In this document: one piece after another, positions 23,970 through 37,000 of the stretch
Numbering within the stretch: position 1 is the first letter of the stretch
How the letters are laid out: each line of letters starts with the position of its first letter
From: Neckera pumila
Lineage: Eukaryota; Streptophyta; Bryopsida; Hypnales; Neckeraceae
Length of the DNA stretch: 64,000 nucleotides
Assembly (NCBI GenBank): GCA_963969595.1
Contig: OZ018412.1
Location: 15,440,501-15,504,500 of the forward strand
Direction: 5' to 3'
Notes under the pieces: generated by a model
Told to the model about the DNA's origin: nothing
What the model saw: the letters and a program-made list of their open reading frames with translations, nothing else
Databases searched by the model: none
Program-made: the position numbers and the translations under genes

Positions 23970-26627
23970 GATCTCACATATTTGGTCACTCCATCGTATA
24001 AGTTTAACCCTGGAAGACTGGAGCCTGTGTCATCCTCTCGAACTTCAAAATTCCTTACATTTTATGCTCTATTTTGTCACATTAAGTGAACACAAATTTT
24101 TATTTTTATATCTAATAATAGTGAGTTTTTGAAAAAAAAAAATGAAGAAAATTCATGTCAAATACAAATTTAGCTGAAAAAATCTAAAAATTCCGTTGCA
24201 AACAAAAAATTCCATGACATTGTATAAATACAAAATCAACATGCCATGGTAATAGACCCCAAATTCAAATTACAATATAATATTCAATTTTAGGAATTAT
24301 CATGTTGGTGTAGAAACTAGACTTGAGCATGATGGTATAATTGCCTTGCCAAAATTTAATTACAATAAAAATATATCTATTTCCAAAATTAGAACATTGT
24401 CACCCAATATTGAATTTTTTATAGAGGGAGCTGTGAATTTTTTTTGGAGATTGTAGATGAACTATTAGGATTGGTTTTTAAGGCTTTTTTGTGATTTGTT
24501 TGTTGTTTTTGAGAGTGATTTGTATGTTTTTTGTTGTGTTTGTATTCAATTTGGTGATTTTATATGTATTTTTGTCAATTTGGAATGTGATTTTTGGAGT
24601 TAGTTTTTGAGATGTCTAATCCAAATAGGAGTATGTGTCAAATTGTGTTTGGAATGAGCCAAGTTGGAAGTTAAGTACTGGCTAAGTAAATTTCCAAAAT
24701 TGGAGTGATGTGGCAATATTCCAAGTCAAGAGGATAAGGGTATTTGTGTCCTAGTTGGAGTCTAATGGAAGTTATGTTTTGTGTTCCGATTTGGTAGTTT
24801 TCTTTTGTGGTTAAGTTTGTGTTTGAGTGGTTAATTAACGGTTCTTTGGTCCCAATTAGGTGGTCTCTCTCGATTTGGAAGGCACCTAGTGACGAAGAGT
24901 GTCCACTGCGAGTCCCAGCCAGGTTGTATTTGATTTTGTTGTTTGGTGTGTGTGCATGTGAGTGAGTCTTTGGAGTTTGATGAGATGGAGTTGTGTATGT
25001 ATGTCTAACTATGGAATTTTAAGTATTCCAAGTTGGAGAAATGTTTTAGGAGTTGGTGAAAATGATGTGATTAAGTGATGGAGTTTTGATTGGATCATTG
25101 GATGATGAAGTGTGACTGTATGTGTGAAGAACAATGGAAGTTGGAATGTGATATCCTAATCGGTGATGTGGAAATGAAGTGGAATAAGGAATGTGGAATC
25201 CTAATAGTTGAGTATAAATTGCAAGTTGAAACTAAAATTATAAAATGGTGATGTATTCACCAATTCAGAAATAAGAAATATATTCAAGCCAAATTGAGTG
25301 TTTTATTGTGTATGATTTAATGAATGATTTAATGTGCACATGTGTTTATAGAATTATTTGAGAATGGAGTATGATGGTGTTAGTCAAACTATGTGTGAGT
25401 CAATTATGCAATGTCATTGTAGATTGAGTGGCTACTAATTTTCCAAATTGGGTCATGGTTTCCTATTTTGGAATTGTATTATCTATTTTAGATATTACTC
25501 CATTTAGCATAGATTTCCTACTTGACCGTCTCCCTTGGAACGAATTTTACTATTTGCCTTGGGTTTGGTTTAATTTTGGATCTAGCACCAAAGCTTATCT
25601 ACAGAGATGCTTGCTGACAAAAAGACGTGCGTATGGATATTTCCTACACATCTCCGCAATTGAATTTAAAAATTTCATCATTAATTGTTTTCAATAAAAT
25701 ATTATGTAAAACCTTGAAAATTGACTTTAAAATTCACCAACAATGGAGTTTTGTTTTTCAAAGTCAAAATTTGGTATACATAATTGGCATTGAGATAGGA
25801 ATGCAATGATCTAAGAATTACATAAAAATTGTAATAAATGGTATTTGAAAATGGGGGCATTTGTGTGGGAACAAAAGGGGGCGACAAATTTTTGTCCCCC
25901 CATCGTACATTATTTCTTGAATAACATTCTAATATTGCCTACAAATCAAGAAGCTTCATAACTTTCACATTAATTATCCAAATTAAATGAATCAAGTCTT
26001 TTCTCATAGACCATAGTATAATCTATAAGATATAAATTTTAAGAAAAATATTTCAAGTTTTTTGGGTTTTTTTGCTCACCTTGCCTAGATTGGGCTTATC
26101 ATTATTGTGCCATAGTGCCTTTGGACACCAATTGAAATAATAATTATATTCCTAGGAAGCTAATGAATTCTTCTATTTCCAAAAAAAATTCAAAAATTCT
26201 TGTGTTAAGCAAGTGACAAGCTAAATTATCCTTCAAGATTGCTTTGTTAGTAATGTCTTCAATGCATGATATATATATATGTACTATACATAAAAGTTTG
26301 CATTAAATGAACATCTTTCTATGAAACCTTTATAAGTTATTTGCAAACAATGAATTATTTGGTTTCTTATGTACTTTTCAACATAATTTAACTTTAAAGA
26401 TATCTTTTGCCTAAAACTATAAGAGGCATAGAAAGAAGGTTAATCTATCCTTTCACTTGCTTGATGTTGAAGAGTAAGTGGACTAGGAAATAAAGAGAGG
26501 ATAGAGGATAGGAAAATGATTCAAAAAATAGATTTCTAAACTTCTTTGATGATATGGCACTTGCTTGGAGATTTGAAAAGTTATGTTTAATCTAAATTGT
26601 AGCTCAAAAGTGAACTCTAAGGTGTCA
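23970..26627. other. intergenic DNA
   Basis: AT-rich, with a G/T-rich half (about 24450-25400) and no coding signal I trust. A frame at 25428-25697 reads as protein for 89 codons but has no recognisable domain and a simple amino-acid make-up. Confidence 0.45.
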
Positions 26628-27435
26628 TTTCACCATTGAAGGTTCAAGAAGGCTAGACTTTTTAAATTTGTAGGAAACTAAAGTTACAAATTACTACATC
26701 ACAAGCACCCCTCGCACCCTTCACAAATTATAAACTTGGTCTATGTTCCCAACAGCCATTGTGACTGTTGTGCATTGTGGACTTGCAACAGTTTTTGCTT
26801 TATAGATACCTTTTTCATTTTGGCGAGTGCATCAAAGCGCATGGATGGTATACTAGTTCTAACAAAGTATATTATCGTGGAGACAAAGGTTCGATCCCTG
26901 TCGGTGTGCTTGAAACACTTCCGGCGAATGCCATCTTTCATTCAAGTTGCCTTGATCCAATTGTGGATTTGAGGATAATTAAATGAAGGATGGCAATCTA
27001 CGGATGACTTTTTAGACAAATTTATTATAAATTTCAAAATTCCCAAAGAGCACCTACTTGGCCTTTTTTCATCCTTTTTTTTGCAACCTATTAATTTACT
27101 TCTAATTAAAAGAATAGATTTTATTAAGGCTTTTTGAGGTCTCTTCTATGTTGGTTTTTTAAACACAATCACACCCTAGTAAGAATACCATTGTGCATCA
27201 CCTAATTCAAACTTTGTTGCCTTCTTTTCATATTTTTGAGTTTTGCATATTGAAATAGAAAGGAACTTAGAATGTAGCCTTTAAATACTCTACAAGTGTA
27301 TTTTATAAATATTCATAGGTCATAGGTTAACCGACACTTAGAAATACCTAAATAATTTTAGTTGTGTTTGGATCTCATCAATAACATGTATAATTTAATG
27401 GAATAACATGTAACTGGTTTGGATCTAATCAATAA
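26628..27435 (+). repeat. tandem duplication, unit A (808 bp)
   Basis: Starts at TTTCACCATTGAAGGTTCA and is repeated from 27436. Shared words run through the whole unit, including GGCTAGAC, CATCAAAGCGCA, GACAAAG, GGATGACTTTTT and AAACACAATCACACCCT. It contains the unoccupied version of the site used by the MITE in unit B (TAT at 27149-27151). Confidence 0.85.
26845..26915 (+). repeat. tRNA-derived SINE candidate
   Basis: GGTTCGATCCC matches the internal B box of a tRNA gene, and about 35 bp upstream TGGTATACTAG loosely fits an A box. The corresponding stretch in unit B (about 27625-27695) retains both with substitutions (GGTTTGATCTC). It does not fold into a proper acceptor stem as far as I can see, so it is a SINE head or tRNA relic rather than a tRNA gene. 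Confidence 0.4.
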
Positions 27436-28438
27436 TTTCACCATTGAAGGTTCAAAAAGGCTAGACTTTCCAAATCTTTAGTAAATTAAAGATTTACTAC
27501 GTCACAAGCATCCCTCACACCCTTAATGGGCTACGGACTTGTTTTACATTGCAACTCTGTGCTTGCGCCTGGTTTTGTTATATGAATACCTTTTTGATAG
27601 TGAAGAGTGCATCAAAGCGCACAGGTGGTCTTTTGGTTTATGACAAAGTATGTCATTGTAGAGACTAAGGTTTGATCTCTACCGGTGTGCTCGAAACACT
27701 TGGACCGGCAAATGCCACGGTCAATTAAATTGTTTGTGGGATTCAACGGATGACTTTTTGGACAAATTGATTCTAAATTTTAGAATTCCCATAAACACCT
27801 ACTTGGCCTTTTTTCACCCTTTTTTTGGCAGTTTATTAATTTATTTAACATGTATGTCCAATTCAAGAATAGGTTTTAGTAAGGCTTTTAAAGGTCTCTT
27901 TTATCACTATAAGAAACCCCCGTTTTAGGTGACGAGCCTTAATTTTTTATGATAGATTTTAGGTGATGTCAATGTTGACAACCCAAAAATTTTATGTCAA
28001 CAAAAATATACAACGTAACATCAATACTGACAATCCAATGTTTTTATGTCAACATTGATGTTACGTTGGACATTTTTGTTGACATAAAAATTTTGGGTTG
28101 TCAACATTGACATCATCTAAAATCTGTTATAAAAAATTAGGACTCATCACCTAAAATGGGGGTTTCTTATAGTGTATATTGGTACTTTAAACACAATCAC
28201 ACCCTGTTTAGAATACCATTGTGCATCATCTCGTTCAAACTTTGTTGCCTTCTTTTTATGCTTTTGAGTTTTGCATCTTGAAATAGAAGGGACTTAGAAT
28301 GTAGCCTTTAAATAATCTACAAGTGTGTTTCATATATACTCACAGGTTATAGGTTAACGAACACTTCAAAATACCTAAACAATTCCTAGTTGTGTTTAGA
28401 TCTCATCAATAACATGTAGTTTGTTTGGATGTAATCTA
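27436..28438 (+). repeat. tandem duplication, unit B, with a MITE insertion
   Basis: Second copy of the 808-bp unit, lengthened by the CACTA-like MITE at 27905-28174. Divergence from unit A is modest but general, so the duplication is older than the MITE insertion. Confidence 0.85.
27905..28174 (+). mobile_element. CACTA-like MITE, 270 bp, with TAT duplication
   Basis: Ends CACTATAAGAAACCCCCGTT and AATGGGGGTTTCTTATAGTG are inverted repeats. The 3-bp flank TAT is duplicated (27902-27904 and 28175-28177), as expected for CACTA-superfamily insertions. The whole element is a long hairpin built from repeated GTTGACATAAAAA and TGATGTCAACATTGACA-type words. Unit A at 27149 shows the empty site with a single TAT. 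The terminus closely resembles that of the larger element at 47677-49589, so the two probably use the same transposase. Confidence 0.92.
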
Positions 28439-29250
28439 CAATTAAACAATAAAATACTTGTTGTAAACTTCAAATGTTTTCTTGTGAACTCTTCAATATA
28501 ACTCAATCCCTAAAGTCACATTGTCCCCATGGGGGACAAAATAGATTTTGGACAAGCCCTAGTGGTTTCAATATTTGTAATAATTTTTTGAAATTTCTAG
28601 TGAACATAGAAAAGCATAATAACTTTTGGGAAATATAATTTTTTTTCAATCAATACCCAAGGGCAAAAGATATGGCACCAAAAATCCTAATTTTAATTTG
28701 TCAGGCAGAAAAAAAACCTCACAAGAACTATAAATAATTTTTTTAAGAATTTGTTTCTCATAGATTACAATTTTATATAAACAAGAAGCTTTGATTCTTT
28801 CCATTTTGATTTGTTATGAGAAAGTTAACAACAATCTTGTTTCTTGGGGAATGAAAGCATCATCTTGTAAAAATAACTTGTAGGATTCATTTCTAAGCTC
28901 AATTTTTACAATTAAAAAAAAAATTTTGCTATGTTAAGATCTCTTGCTAGAACAATCTCAAGTTTGAAATTTGTGTATTTTAATTTCATCTTAGAGATAT
29001 TAACAATTTTGTTTTGCCTTTAATTATGAACCTACTTTTGTTTAATAATTTCTTAATGAGTGAAATGTCTTTCTTTTGAATTTTTTTTCTAGACTCTCAA
29101 CTCAATTCTTCAATATAAAAATTAGAATTTCAAAATCAATAGAGCAAAAAATCTTAATTAAGAAGATTTGAAGCCAAAAAATCTAGTCAAGCAAGGTGCA
29201 AAAAACTCGTTTTTTTTGCTTTGGATGCAAATATCTTGCAATCCATGTGG

Positions 29251-30707
29251 TTAACCCCTAAAGGTCCAAGGTTTTTTTTTGCCAAAAAAACACCCAAAAC
29301 TGCCAATTTTATAGCAAAGAGTCAAAAAACATAAAAAAGGTTTTTTTTGCACATCTAATTGTAGGATCTTACACCTAACTAGTATGAGAATGTGTGGAAA
29401 AAATTTCAGAATTTTTGACAACACAAATTGCAAGATATCTGCTTCTAAGGTGAAAAAAACAAGTTTTTCAACACATTGCAGGACTAGATTTTATGACTTT
29501 GAACATTTTCAACTTAAATCTTTTGTGCTACAAAGTTTTCAGCTTTAATCCCTAAAGGACCAGAGGGGTGTCCAGATTTCCAAAATTGTGAACATCTATT
29601 ATAAAATGCAACTTAGAAGAATATTTTAATGATGACTCTCAAATAATAGTTGTAAAGTGCTATTTATAGATCACATCTATATAGTTAGATCAACAAAAAT
29701 ATATACCAATGTTTTTCAATAAAATTTGAAGCCAGAAATTGGCTTAAAATCAATTATAAATTGAACATTTATGATTTTTAAATGATTTTTTTCCTACAAG
29801 TTCAAAATATTGAGTTCTAGTTATAGTGATTTTTGAAGATTTTTATTTAATTTTTTGATTCAAGCCATTTTTGAAGGGTCATTTTTTGAACTGAAAAAGT
29901 TACTTTTTGAGGCTAGACCTCCCAATATCTTTTGAATTATAAAATATTTGCAAAGCAAAATCTTCATAATCGGAACCATACAAATGTCAAAGAACTAATA
30001 TAAGAATCTTCAAACAAGATTGATGGATGAAAAAATGTACTTCGGTGAGTTTAGGATGTATTTCCGTTCATTCATTGTTCAAAATCTGTACTCATGGTCC
30101 TTTAGGGGTTAAATCTTTATAGTGGAGAGTTGAATTGAGAGTCTAGGAGAAAAAAAATCCAAAAAAACTTAATTTTCATTATTATTTAAGAAAATTGTTT
30201 TATAGAAGTAGGTTCAAGTTAGAATGAAAATCCACAATATGAATATCTTTTATATGGAATTAAAAAGCACGCATCCCAATGGTGAGATTGTTCTAGCAAA
30301 AGAACTAAACCTTGTAAAACTTTTTTTTGGAAAATTGTAAAAGTTGCATTCAGAAATGAATCCAACAAGTTATTTTTTTAGGAAGATGCTCTAAGTACTC
30401 CAAAAACAAGATTGTCCATAATTTTTTCATAAAAAATCCAAATGAAATGAATCCAAGCTTTCCAAATAGACAAAAATATAATCTATAAGGAAAAAAAAGA
30501 TTAAGGAAAAAAAAAATTATTAAATTTTTTTTGGTTGCCTTTCGAAGGCTATTTTGAGCTTATTTGGACAACGCTTATTTTCCCGGGCACTGATTGGAAA
30601 AGAAATTATACTCTCACAGAGATTAGTATTTTTTCTATCTTCAAATTTTTTTTGGAAAATAACAACAAAAATTCAGCCCGTAGGTACTTGCCCAAATTCA
30701 ACCCACA
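29251..30707 (-). mobile_element. family A TTAA element, middle layer, opposite orientation
   Basis: Begins TTAACCCCTAAAGGTCCAAGG and follows the same order as the 52361 copy, interrupted at 29545-30112. Its distal end is truncated after GCCCGTAGGTACTTGCCCAAA, so the second TTAA end is missing. Confidence 0.8.
29545..30112 (+). mobile_element. TTAA element (family B), innermost layer, 568 bp
   Basis: TTAA flanks both sides. The ends are TCCCTAAAGGACCA and TGGTCCTTTAGGGG, as in family A, but the interior is unrelated. The surrounding family A element reads AGCTTTAAATCTTT at this point in its uninterrupted copy at 52361, with one TTAA. Here that site is split as AGCTTTAA, the insert, and TTAAATCTTT. 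This directly demonstrates TTAA target duplication. Confidence 0.9.
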
Positions 30708-30811
30708 GGTTAGATATGCAAAAAAGAGCATTTAAAAATGTGTTTTTCTCTTTGCAATAGAAACGGCAGTTTTGAGTGTTTTTTGATGGAAAAATGGCCT
30801 TGGGACTTTAG

Positions 30812-33800
30812 AAATATTTTTAGAAATATCTTTCACCAAAAAGTGGAAGAGGTATAGAAAAGATTAATTTATCCTTTCACTTGCTTGACGTATCTTTTTT
30901 ATTGGCAAGTGAAACTTAAGGAGGATCCAACAAACCACAATGTACCAAAAAGTGGTTGCACACACATTGGGAAGCCCCCCTCGATTGAGAAAAACAAGAA
31001 GCCGTTGATTGTACAAAAAAACAAAATGACCCCACCCCCCCGCCTGACGTTGATGCGCTGCTTGCCTAAGAGACAGTTGGGCAGTTCCCCCTCAGACGCC
31101 TCTTCATGATCGGAGCCCCATATTGTCTTTGTCTTCCTCTTCTTGGTCAGAGCCCCTCGCCCCTCTTCTTCTTCATCTTCAAAAAGAGTCAAACACCTCT
31201 ACGCTGAAATACCCCGTGCTGCCAATAAATAGCCGTCGATGTAGAACTGCATAGGAAAAAGATGAACAGCTAATGAAGCTGCCAAGATTTAGATAGGATT
31301 TGGAGAGTTTTGGCGATCTGGGGTGTAGCTGTTGTTTTGAATGCACCTCGGGGAGTTTTGTTGAATTTTTTGCAAACAATGAAATATAGGGTTCCAAATA
31401 GGCAAGCAATTGGGAAGCTTCTGCCTCGAAGAGTTCACGATTTTGACTTGATCGAGACCTGGAAATCGCTGTTGCTGACGTTGCCTTGGACTCCAAATCT
31501 TGAAATGAAAATCATTGGCATATTCATGTAGGCGTTGTTGAGAGTTCAGGTGCCTGGCCCGTGGACGTGGGCCGCGTGAGAATTCGGGTGGAGGTTGGGT
31601 TTGGACTTGGACGATATGATTTGAAGATTTGTCGCCTTTTCTTGTTTTTGGAATTTTATACTTCGGTTCCTTAATTTATAGAAATAGAGGTTGGAATTCC
31701 AACCAATTTCAGCAAAAGGTGCAAATTCTTGCTGTTTGTCAGTATGTTTCCTTGTATGTTTGCGTTATTGTTTAATGCTTGAATTTTGGTGTGTACATTG
31801 TGTACAGGATGCTTAGTGTGCTTAGTGTTGCCGTTTAGGTTTAGGTTTTGGTAATATACAGAGTGTAAAACTGTCAGAAGTACTCCTGGCTTGATCCAGC
31901 CGTCTTGTTTGTAAATTGCAACTTAGTATGTGAATTTTGTTACATGCTTGCTTTTGTCAATGAATTGTGAATTGAAGAAGTTTCTTTTGCAGGGTGGTCA
32001 TGTTGCAAAGCAAATGGTGACACCAAACGCACTGGCTGGACTCCAAAGTCACTTTAAGTTATCAGGTTCTGACTTATTGGTTTTGTTTGCAAGCTTTGAG
32101 TCTGCAAAATGAAGGTGACTTGTGCTTTCTTGAGGATCTACTTTGTTTGAATCCATGCAATATATTTTGTGCACTCTTTGAGAAGTATCATTTTGTCTAC
32201 GCAGCTCGTACATTCTTAGGTGCAGAAAGAAGATAAAGTAAATGTCTCCTTATAGCAGCAATTATGTTCAAAGGTTGGAAGAAGCAAGTAGAAGCTGGGA
32301 GCAGTTTGGCTTCTGACAAATAAACAAGTTGTTTTGTTGCGGGAATTCAATAAATTAGTTTTTACCATTTGGTTTTCTAGAATGCAGAGTTGGAACTTCT
32401 TTTTTCCAACAAACAATTTTATGTGTATTCCTTTGGAAATTTTGCAATCTAAAAGTTTGACATTCAATACATAAATGCCTTGTGTACCCTTCTGCAAAAG
32501 CTTAACAACAAATGGGATAATGCCACGTATATTCCTTTTGAAAATGATTTATGTTTGTCTTTGAAAATGGACTTTCTCTCACAATCAACTCAAAAGAGGT
32601 TGTAACTGCCTACCCCTATACAAGTGAGAACTACAATATTTCGGATATTGTATGCAAAAGTTATGAAGGGTCAAACTTTACAAAACAAATGAGGCTCCAA
32701 AAGGGTCGCGAGTTATCTAGAGGTTCCCAACCTTGGGAGCTCCATTCAACTGAAAATCAGCACATATAGGCTGTTAATGTGGCCAAGACAATACTACGTC
32801 AAAAAATATTAATTTTTTTTAATTTTTTAATTTTTTTTTATGTTATTATTTCTCAAATTATCTAATAAATTTTAATTTTTTTTTAATTTTTAATTATTTA
32901 AAAATTCAGACTAGCACTGCGCTGTTCCCAGCATAGAGAACAACTTTGAAACAGCCCTTATGTGGCTTCATTTTGCTTCTAATGAGTTTATTGGTAGAAG
33001 TTTTGACATTGATTCTTCCATATAGGCACATATTGATTTGGAGATGTATACAAAGTATTGATGGTAGGTTGGAGGCAGTGGCGCATTTTGGAATGCCCAC
33101 CTTTATATGCTCTTACAATAGAGTTAATCTTAAAGTGTGTGCAATGCGGAACCAGGAGCTAGAGTTAGGGAAAAATAAGGACGAAATCCCTTGGAACAAT
33201 ATCTTATTTGAAGTTGTAGAAGAGAGCTGGTGGGTAGTATCTTATTTGAAGTTGTAGAAGAGCTGGTGGGTACCACATTGTAAACCCCAAGTTGTGAAAA
33301 ATCTCCTTTCAATTTTTTCCATCAGTTATTGAATGTTGACAAGCACCGCAGATTGGCGAGATCATACCGTAGCTTGGGGCAATAATCAGAGGCTTACTGA
33401 AATTGTAATCCCCACACAACAATATTTACGTCATTTGCAAACGGTTGTTTCAGACAATCGTTTGTTTGATTTCCAGTTTCTTCATGTAAAGTACAAGATG
33501 TCAGAAATGAAAAAACAGTGGTAACATTCTATCATTCTCTAACCCCTGCATCGTAGAAAGTCTGGTTGAAAGACCCATTAAGGGTTCGAGCTGACATGCT
33601 CTTGGATTTGGCCTACTTAGCAAATTGCTGTACCGTGCAGCCATTAACAGCCACAGCAAACTCATCGACATATACTCCCCCGTAGCATTTCAAAATGAAC
33701 TCAAGCAGCCGTCTTATAAACAGTGGAAAACAAAATACAGTCATTTCTGGAAGGAAATTTACATTATTACTGAGTACTTACAACCCTCTCTAAATTGAAT

Positions 33801-34012
33801 GTAATGAAATGAAAGAGAATGGGAATTGCAACCAGACTTACTTCGAAGATAACTACACAAACAGTATACAAACTGGCAACAGGAATATGGGCTACATCTA
33901 CACAGAAATATGAGCTAATTCTACAGCGAGCATTTTAGAACTCCGAAAGGACAAAACCACAACTCATCAGCTCATCTTGAAAGAAATGAGATGTTCATTT
34001 GCCCCAACACAC
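30812..34012. other. intergenic DNA including possible non-coding transcript region and copy 2 3' untranslated region
   Basis: Mostly AT-rich. A pyrimidine-rich segment (31090-31190), unclear frames on both strands (31193-31530) and an exon-like block at 31990-32060 (TTTTGCAG acceptor, then GGHVAKQM-type reading) suggest an old gene or non-coding transcript that I cannot identify. The AT run 32800-32905 is low complexity. About 33700-34012, next to the stop codon of copy 2, is probably its 3' untranslated region. Confidence 0.35.
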
Positions 34013-37000
34013 TCAGTCAAATCCATAGGCCATCTTGTCACCAGCGGGCTGCTTGTCACCTGATGTATCCTGAACGACCTGCAATACCAATATAATTTCC
34101 AGTGTTACTACAAGATAATCCATGTACATATTCAACAACCAAATGCAAGAATTGATACAAATTGGAGAGGTGTACTTGACCCAAAACCCTAAGCCATTTA
34201 AACTTAATCAAGTATGCCGGAGGTTGCATTACCATTTTCTATCTCAGCCTCTGCAATAAACCCCTAAACCCCAAACCCCAAAACCATGTGAACTGAGTAG
34301 GGCGTTGATTACATATGCTAAGAGTTGCATTCTTATTCTCACTCAATTTCTTCAATAAACTCTAAAACCCTAAACCCTGCACCAAGGAAACTGAATAGTA
34401 CATCAATTACGTTACCCTTCCTCACTCAGGATCACTCCGATCACTTCAACCCTGACCTCTAAACAATATAAACTACCGAGTACACTGATCACATATGCTA
34501 GAAGGTGCATTAACTAAAATTCACTCCAAATCTCTCCAACAAACTCTAAACACTAATCCAAATGAATTGAGTAGTAAATTGATCAACTAGGCAAGATCCT
34601 TGCTCCATTCTCTCTCATTCAAAATATCTCCGATGAACTCTTAAACCCTGAACAATGTAAACTGAGGTAAGCGAAATGCTTGCTGCAGTCTCTTCCCCAC
34701 TCGAATCCTCCAAGAAACTCCGAAAATTCTAAACCCTAATCCAAATGTAAAGCTCAGGTAACCAAAATGCTTGTTTATTACCTTTCTTACTCCAATTCTC
34801 TCCTATGAACTGCAAACCCTAAACCCTAAAGTATGCAACCTGAGAGGTGCATTGAACAGGCAAGTGAGACTTTGCTACATCACCTTTCTCTGCTTCACAA
34901 GCTCTTGAATGAACTCAAAAAGAAGCCGGTAAGCAGGGTGCTTCTTGTCAATGGGTTTGCACGTATCACTGTGATTGGAATCACAGAGCTCCTCCACTCT
35001 GCCTCCACTTGCTTTAAAATCATCCACCGACGCTGGCGGTACAACAGTTCTCTGCAAAAACTAATCGCTTCAGATGACAACCTAAAAAATTCAATTCGAA
35101 AGAGATTCTACCGAACTCAACTTCAATTTTCAATTTCAAAAAGTTTCTCGGGAAAGATCCAAGAATTCAACAATTGTTCGCAGTAAACGAAACGACTCGC
35201 CAGCTTCCCTTACCCCTCTGGTGTGAAAGCCCTCGGTCAATGCCATCAACTTCACGCCTTCAATTCTCGCTTCCATGAAGCGCTCGGAAAGCTCCTTCAG
35301 TTCGGGAGAAGTTAGGCACAGATCGTTGAAAAGAGCAGGCGAGTAGGTCAAGCCGCCGAAGACGTACTTGAGCAGATCCTCACTGGGCACCAGTCCGGTG
35401 TAAGGAGGAGCGTAGAAGAAGCATCCAGACAGGCTTGCGAGGAAAGCTCTGGAGACCCTGGCGCGGTTGGCTTCGAAATCGTCTTTCAAGCTGCCAAACG
35501 ACTCCGCCCTTTTGTTCAGCGCCACCACCAGCTGCTCGATCACCACACAACCTAAGCTATGACCCACGAGGACAATGGGACGGTCCCAGGTATGCCCTCG
35601 GTTCCATCGGTCACTGCCGCAAACCAAGCAAGCATCATGTCAGAGATGATTGGATTCACATCAGACGAGATTTCATCGTTTTAAAATGACCGACTTGATT
35701 GCTGCCATCGCGAAAATAAGAGAAATTCACACGGGGTCAAGTATTACGTCACGAGAATCGCTAGAGAGCATTGCAGGTGCTGGAACCCCCAAAAAAACTT
35801 CCATGCGACGCACAGACTCGTGAAGTCCAGGTTCGTCATCTACCTGAAGACGAGGAGATTTTGCAACTCCTCCACCACGCCTTCGACGCCATTCTCCGAG
35901 ATGCTGTACTCCAGCAACAAAACGCGGATGTCGCCATTGAAATCCTTCGACAGCCAGTCACGCGGCCACCACACGTCCGGCTTGCCGCGCTGCACCCACG
36001 TATCCTTGCACGACAGGTACTTTCTTCGTCCCACGTTGCCTTCAAAGAAAATCACGTCCAGCTTGGTCTTTTCAGAGGCCTCGTCCTGCTTGGTGTTCTC
36101 ATCCTGCGCCCCCACGAGGTTCACGAGGTAGCCCAGCGGCTTGTCCTCTGCTCGCGCCATTGAAGAACCTGCAGCAAACATTTCATCACACTGATACTAA
36201 GAATCGGCAACTCAGAACATGCAATAACATAAAATCTGCAGCAAGCAATTCAGTATAATGATGCTAAGAATCGGCGAATCTGAACAAGCGACCACACAGA
36301 ATCAGGTTGCCAAACTCGGTCACTGACCTGCTTTGGACGTCTGCCTGTTGAAGTGCTGGCTTGTTTGGTGCAAGCTGGGGTCGCGCCCTGAACACATACA
36401 TCACGAACATGAGCTAGATTGTTCTCCATGGCCAGTTAAGCCCAAATTGGGCTTCCTGCATTTATATTTCCATTAGATCATCTGAGGATTTCCTTCTGTC
36501 CAATTCAACCCATTCTTTCACTAAGTATGCCATATTCTTCAAGAGCAGTATAAATCTTGGCCCTATCTGCACTCTAATACCTTCACACTCAATGAGCGAT
36601 GCAATTGGTCTTGAAAACTCGGGTTAAGCAAATGGGAAGGAAACAGTGTTGTGAGGTAATACTTACTTCTGGCAAAGAGGAGCGTGATCCGCAAGAACAT
36701 CAACCAAAAGGAGCTGGATTTCGGATCCTTGTCCAGGGCCAACTGTTTCGGTTTATGCAACCGTTTCACCACGCCCTTTCTGGTGGTGAACGAGAAGAGG
36801 TCGTGATCCTCGCGAATGATCCCCAGGCTCCGGACCTGCGCAAACCTCATCAGCTTCCACAAATCGGCGAAGCTGGGCCTGTCCTGTGGCCGGAGCTGCC
36901 AGCAATTCTTGATGCAGAACTTCAAGTAGTCAGGACAATTCGCTGGGATCTGCGGCCGCAGGCCTCTCTGGATCTTGGTGTGCAACTCGACCATGCCGTG

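Larger units (their letters stand above)
28504..30811 (+). mobile_element. family A TTAA element, outer copy with nested insertions
   Basis: The left part (28504-29250) follows the order of the 11176 element from its CCCTAAAG..CATTGTCCCC end to the GCAAATATCTTGCAAT segment. The sequence is then interrupted, and its last part resumes at about 30708 (TTAGATATGCAAAAAA through AAACGGCAGTTTTGAGTGTTTTTTG) and ends near 30811. Inside lie the elements at 29251 and 29545. The ends are degenerate (TCCCTAAAGTCACA), making this the oldest layer. Confidence 0.8.

Noticed and set aside
26845..26915. A functional tRNA gene
   Set aside because: The B box is good, but I could not draw an acceptor stem or a normal anticodon arm; a SINE head is more likely.
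34190..34860. A true interstitial telomere
   Set aside because: The CCCTAAA boxes are isolated within longer diverged units instead of forming a continuous array.
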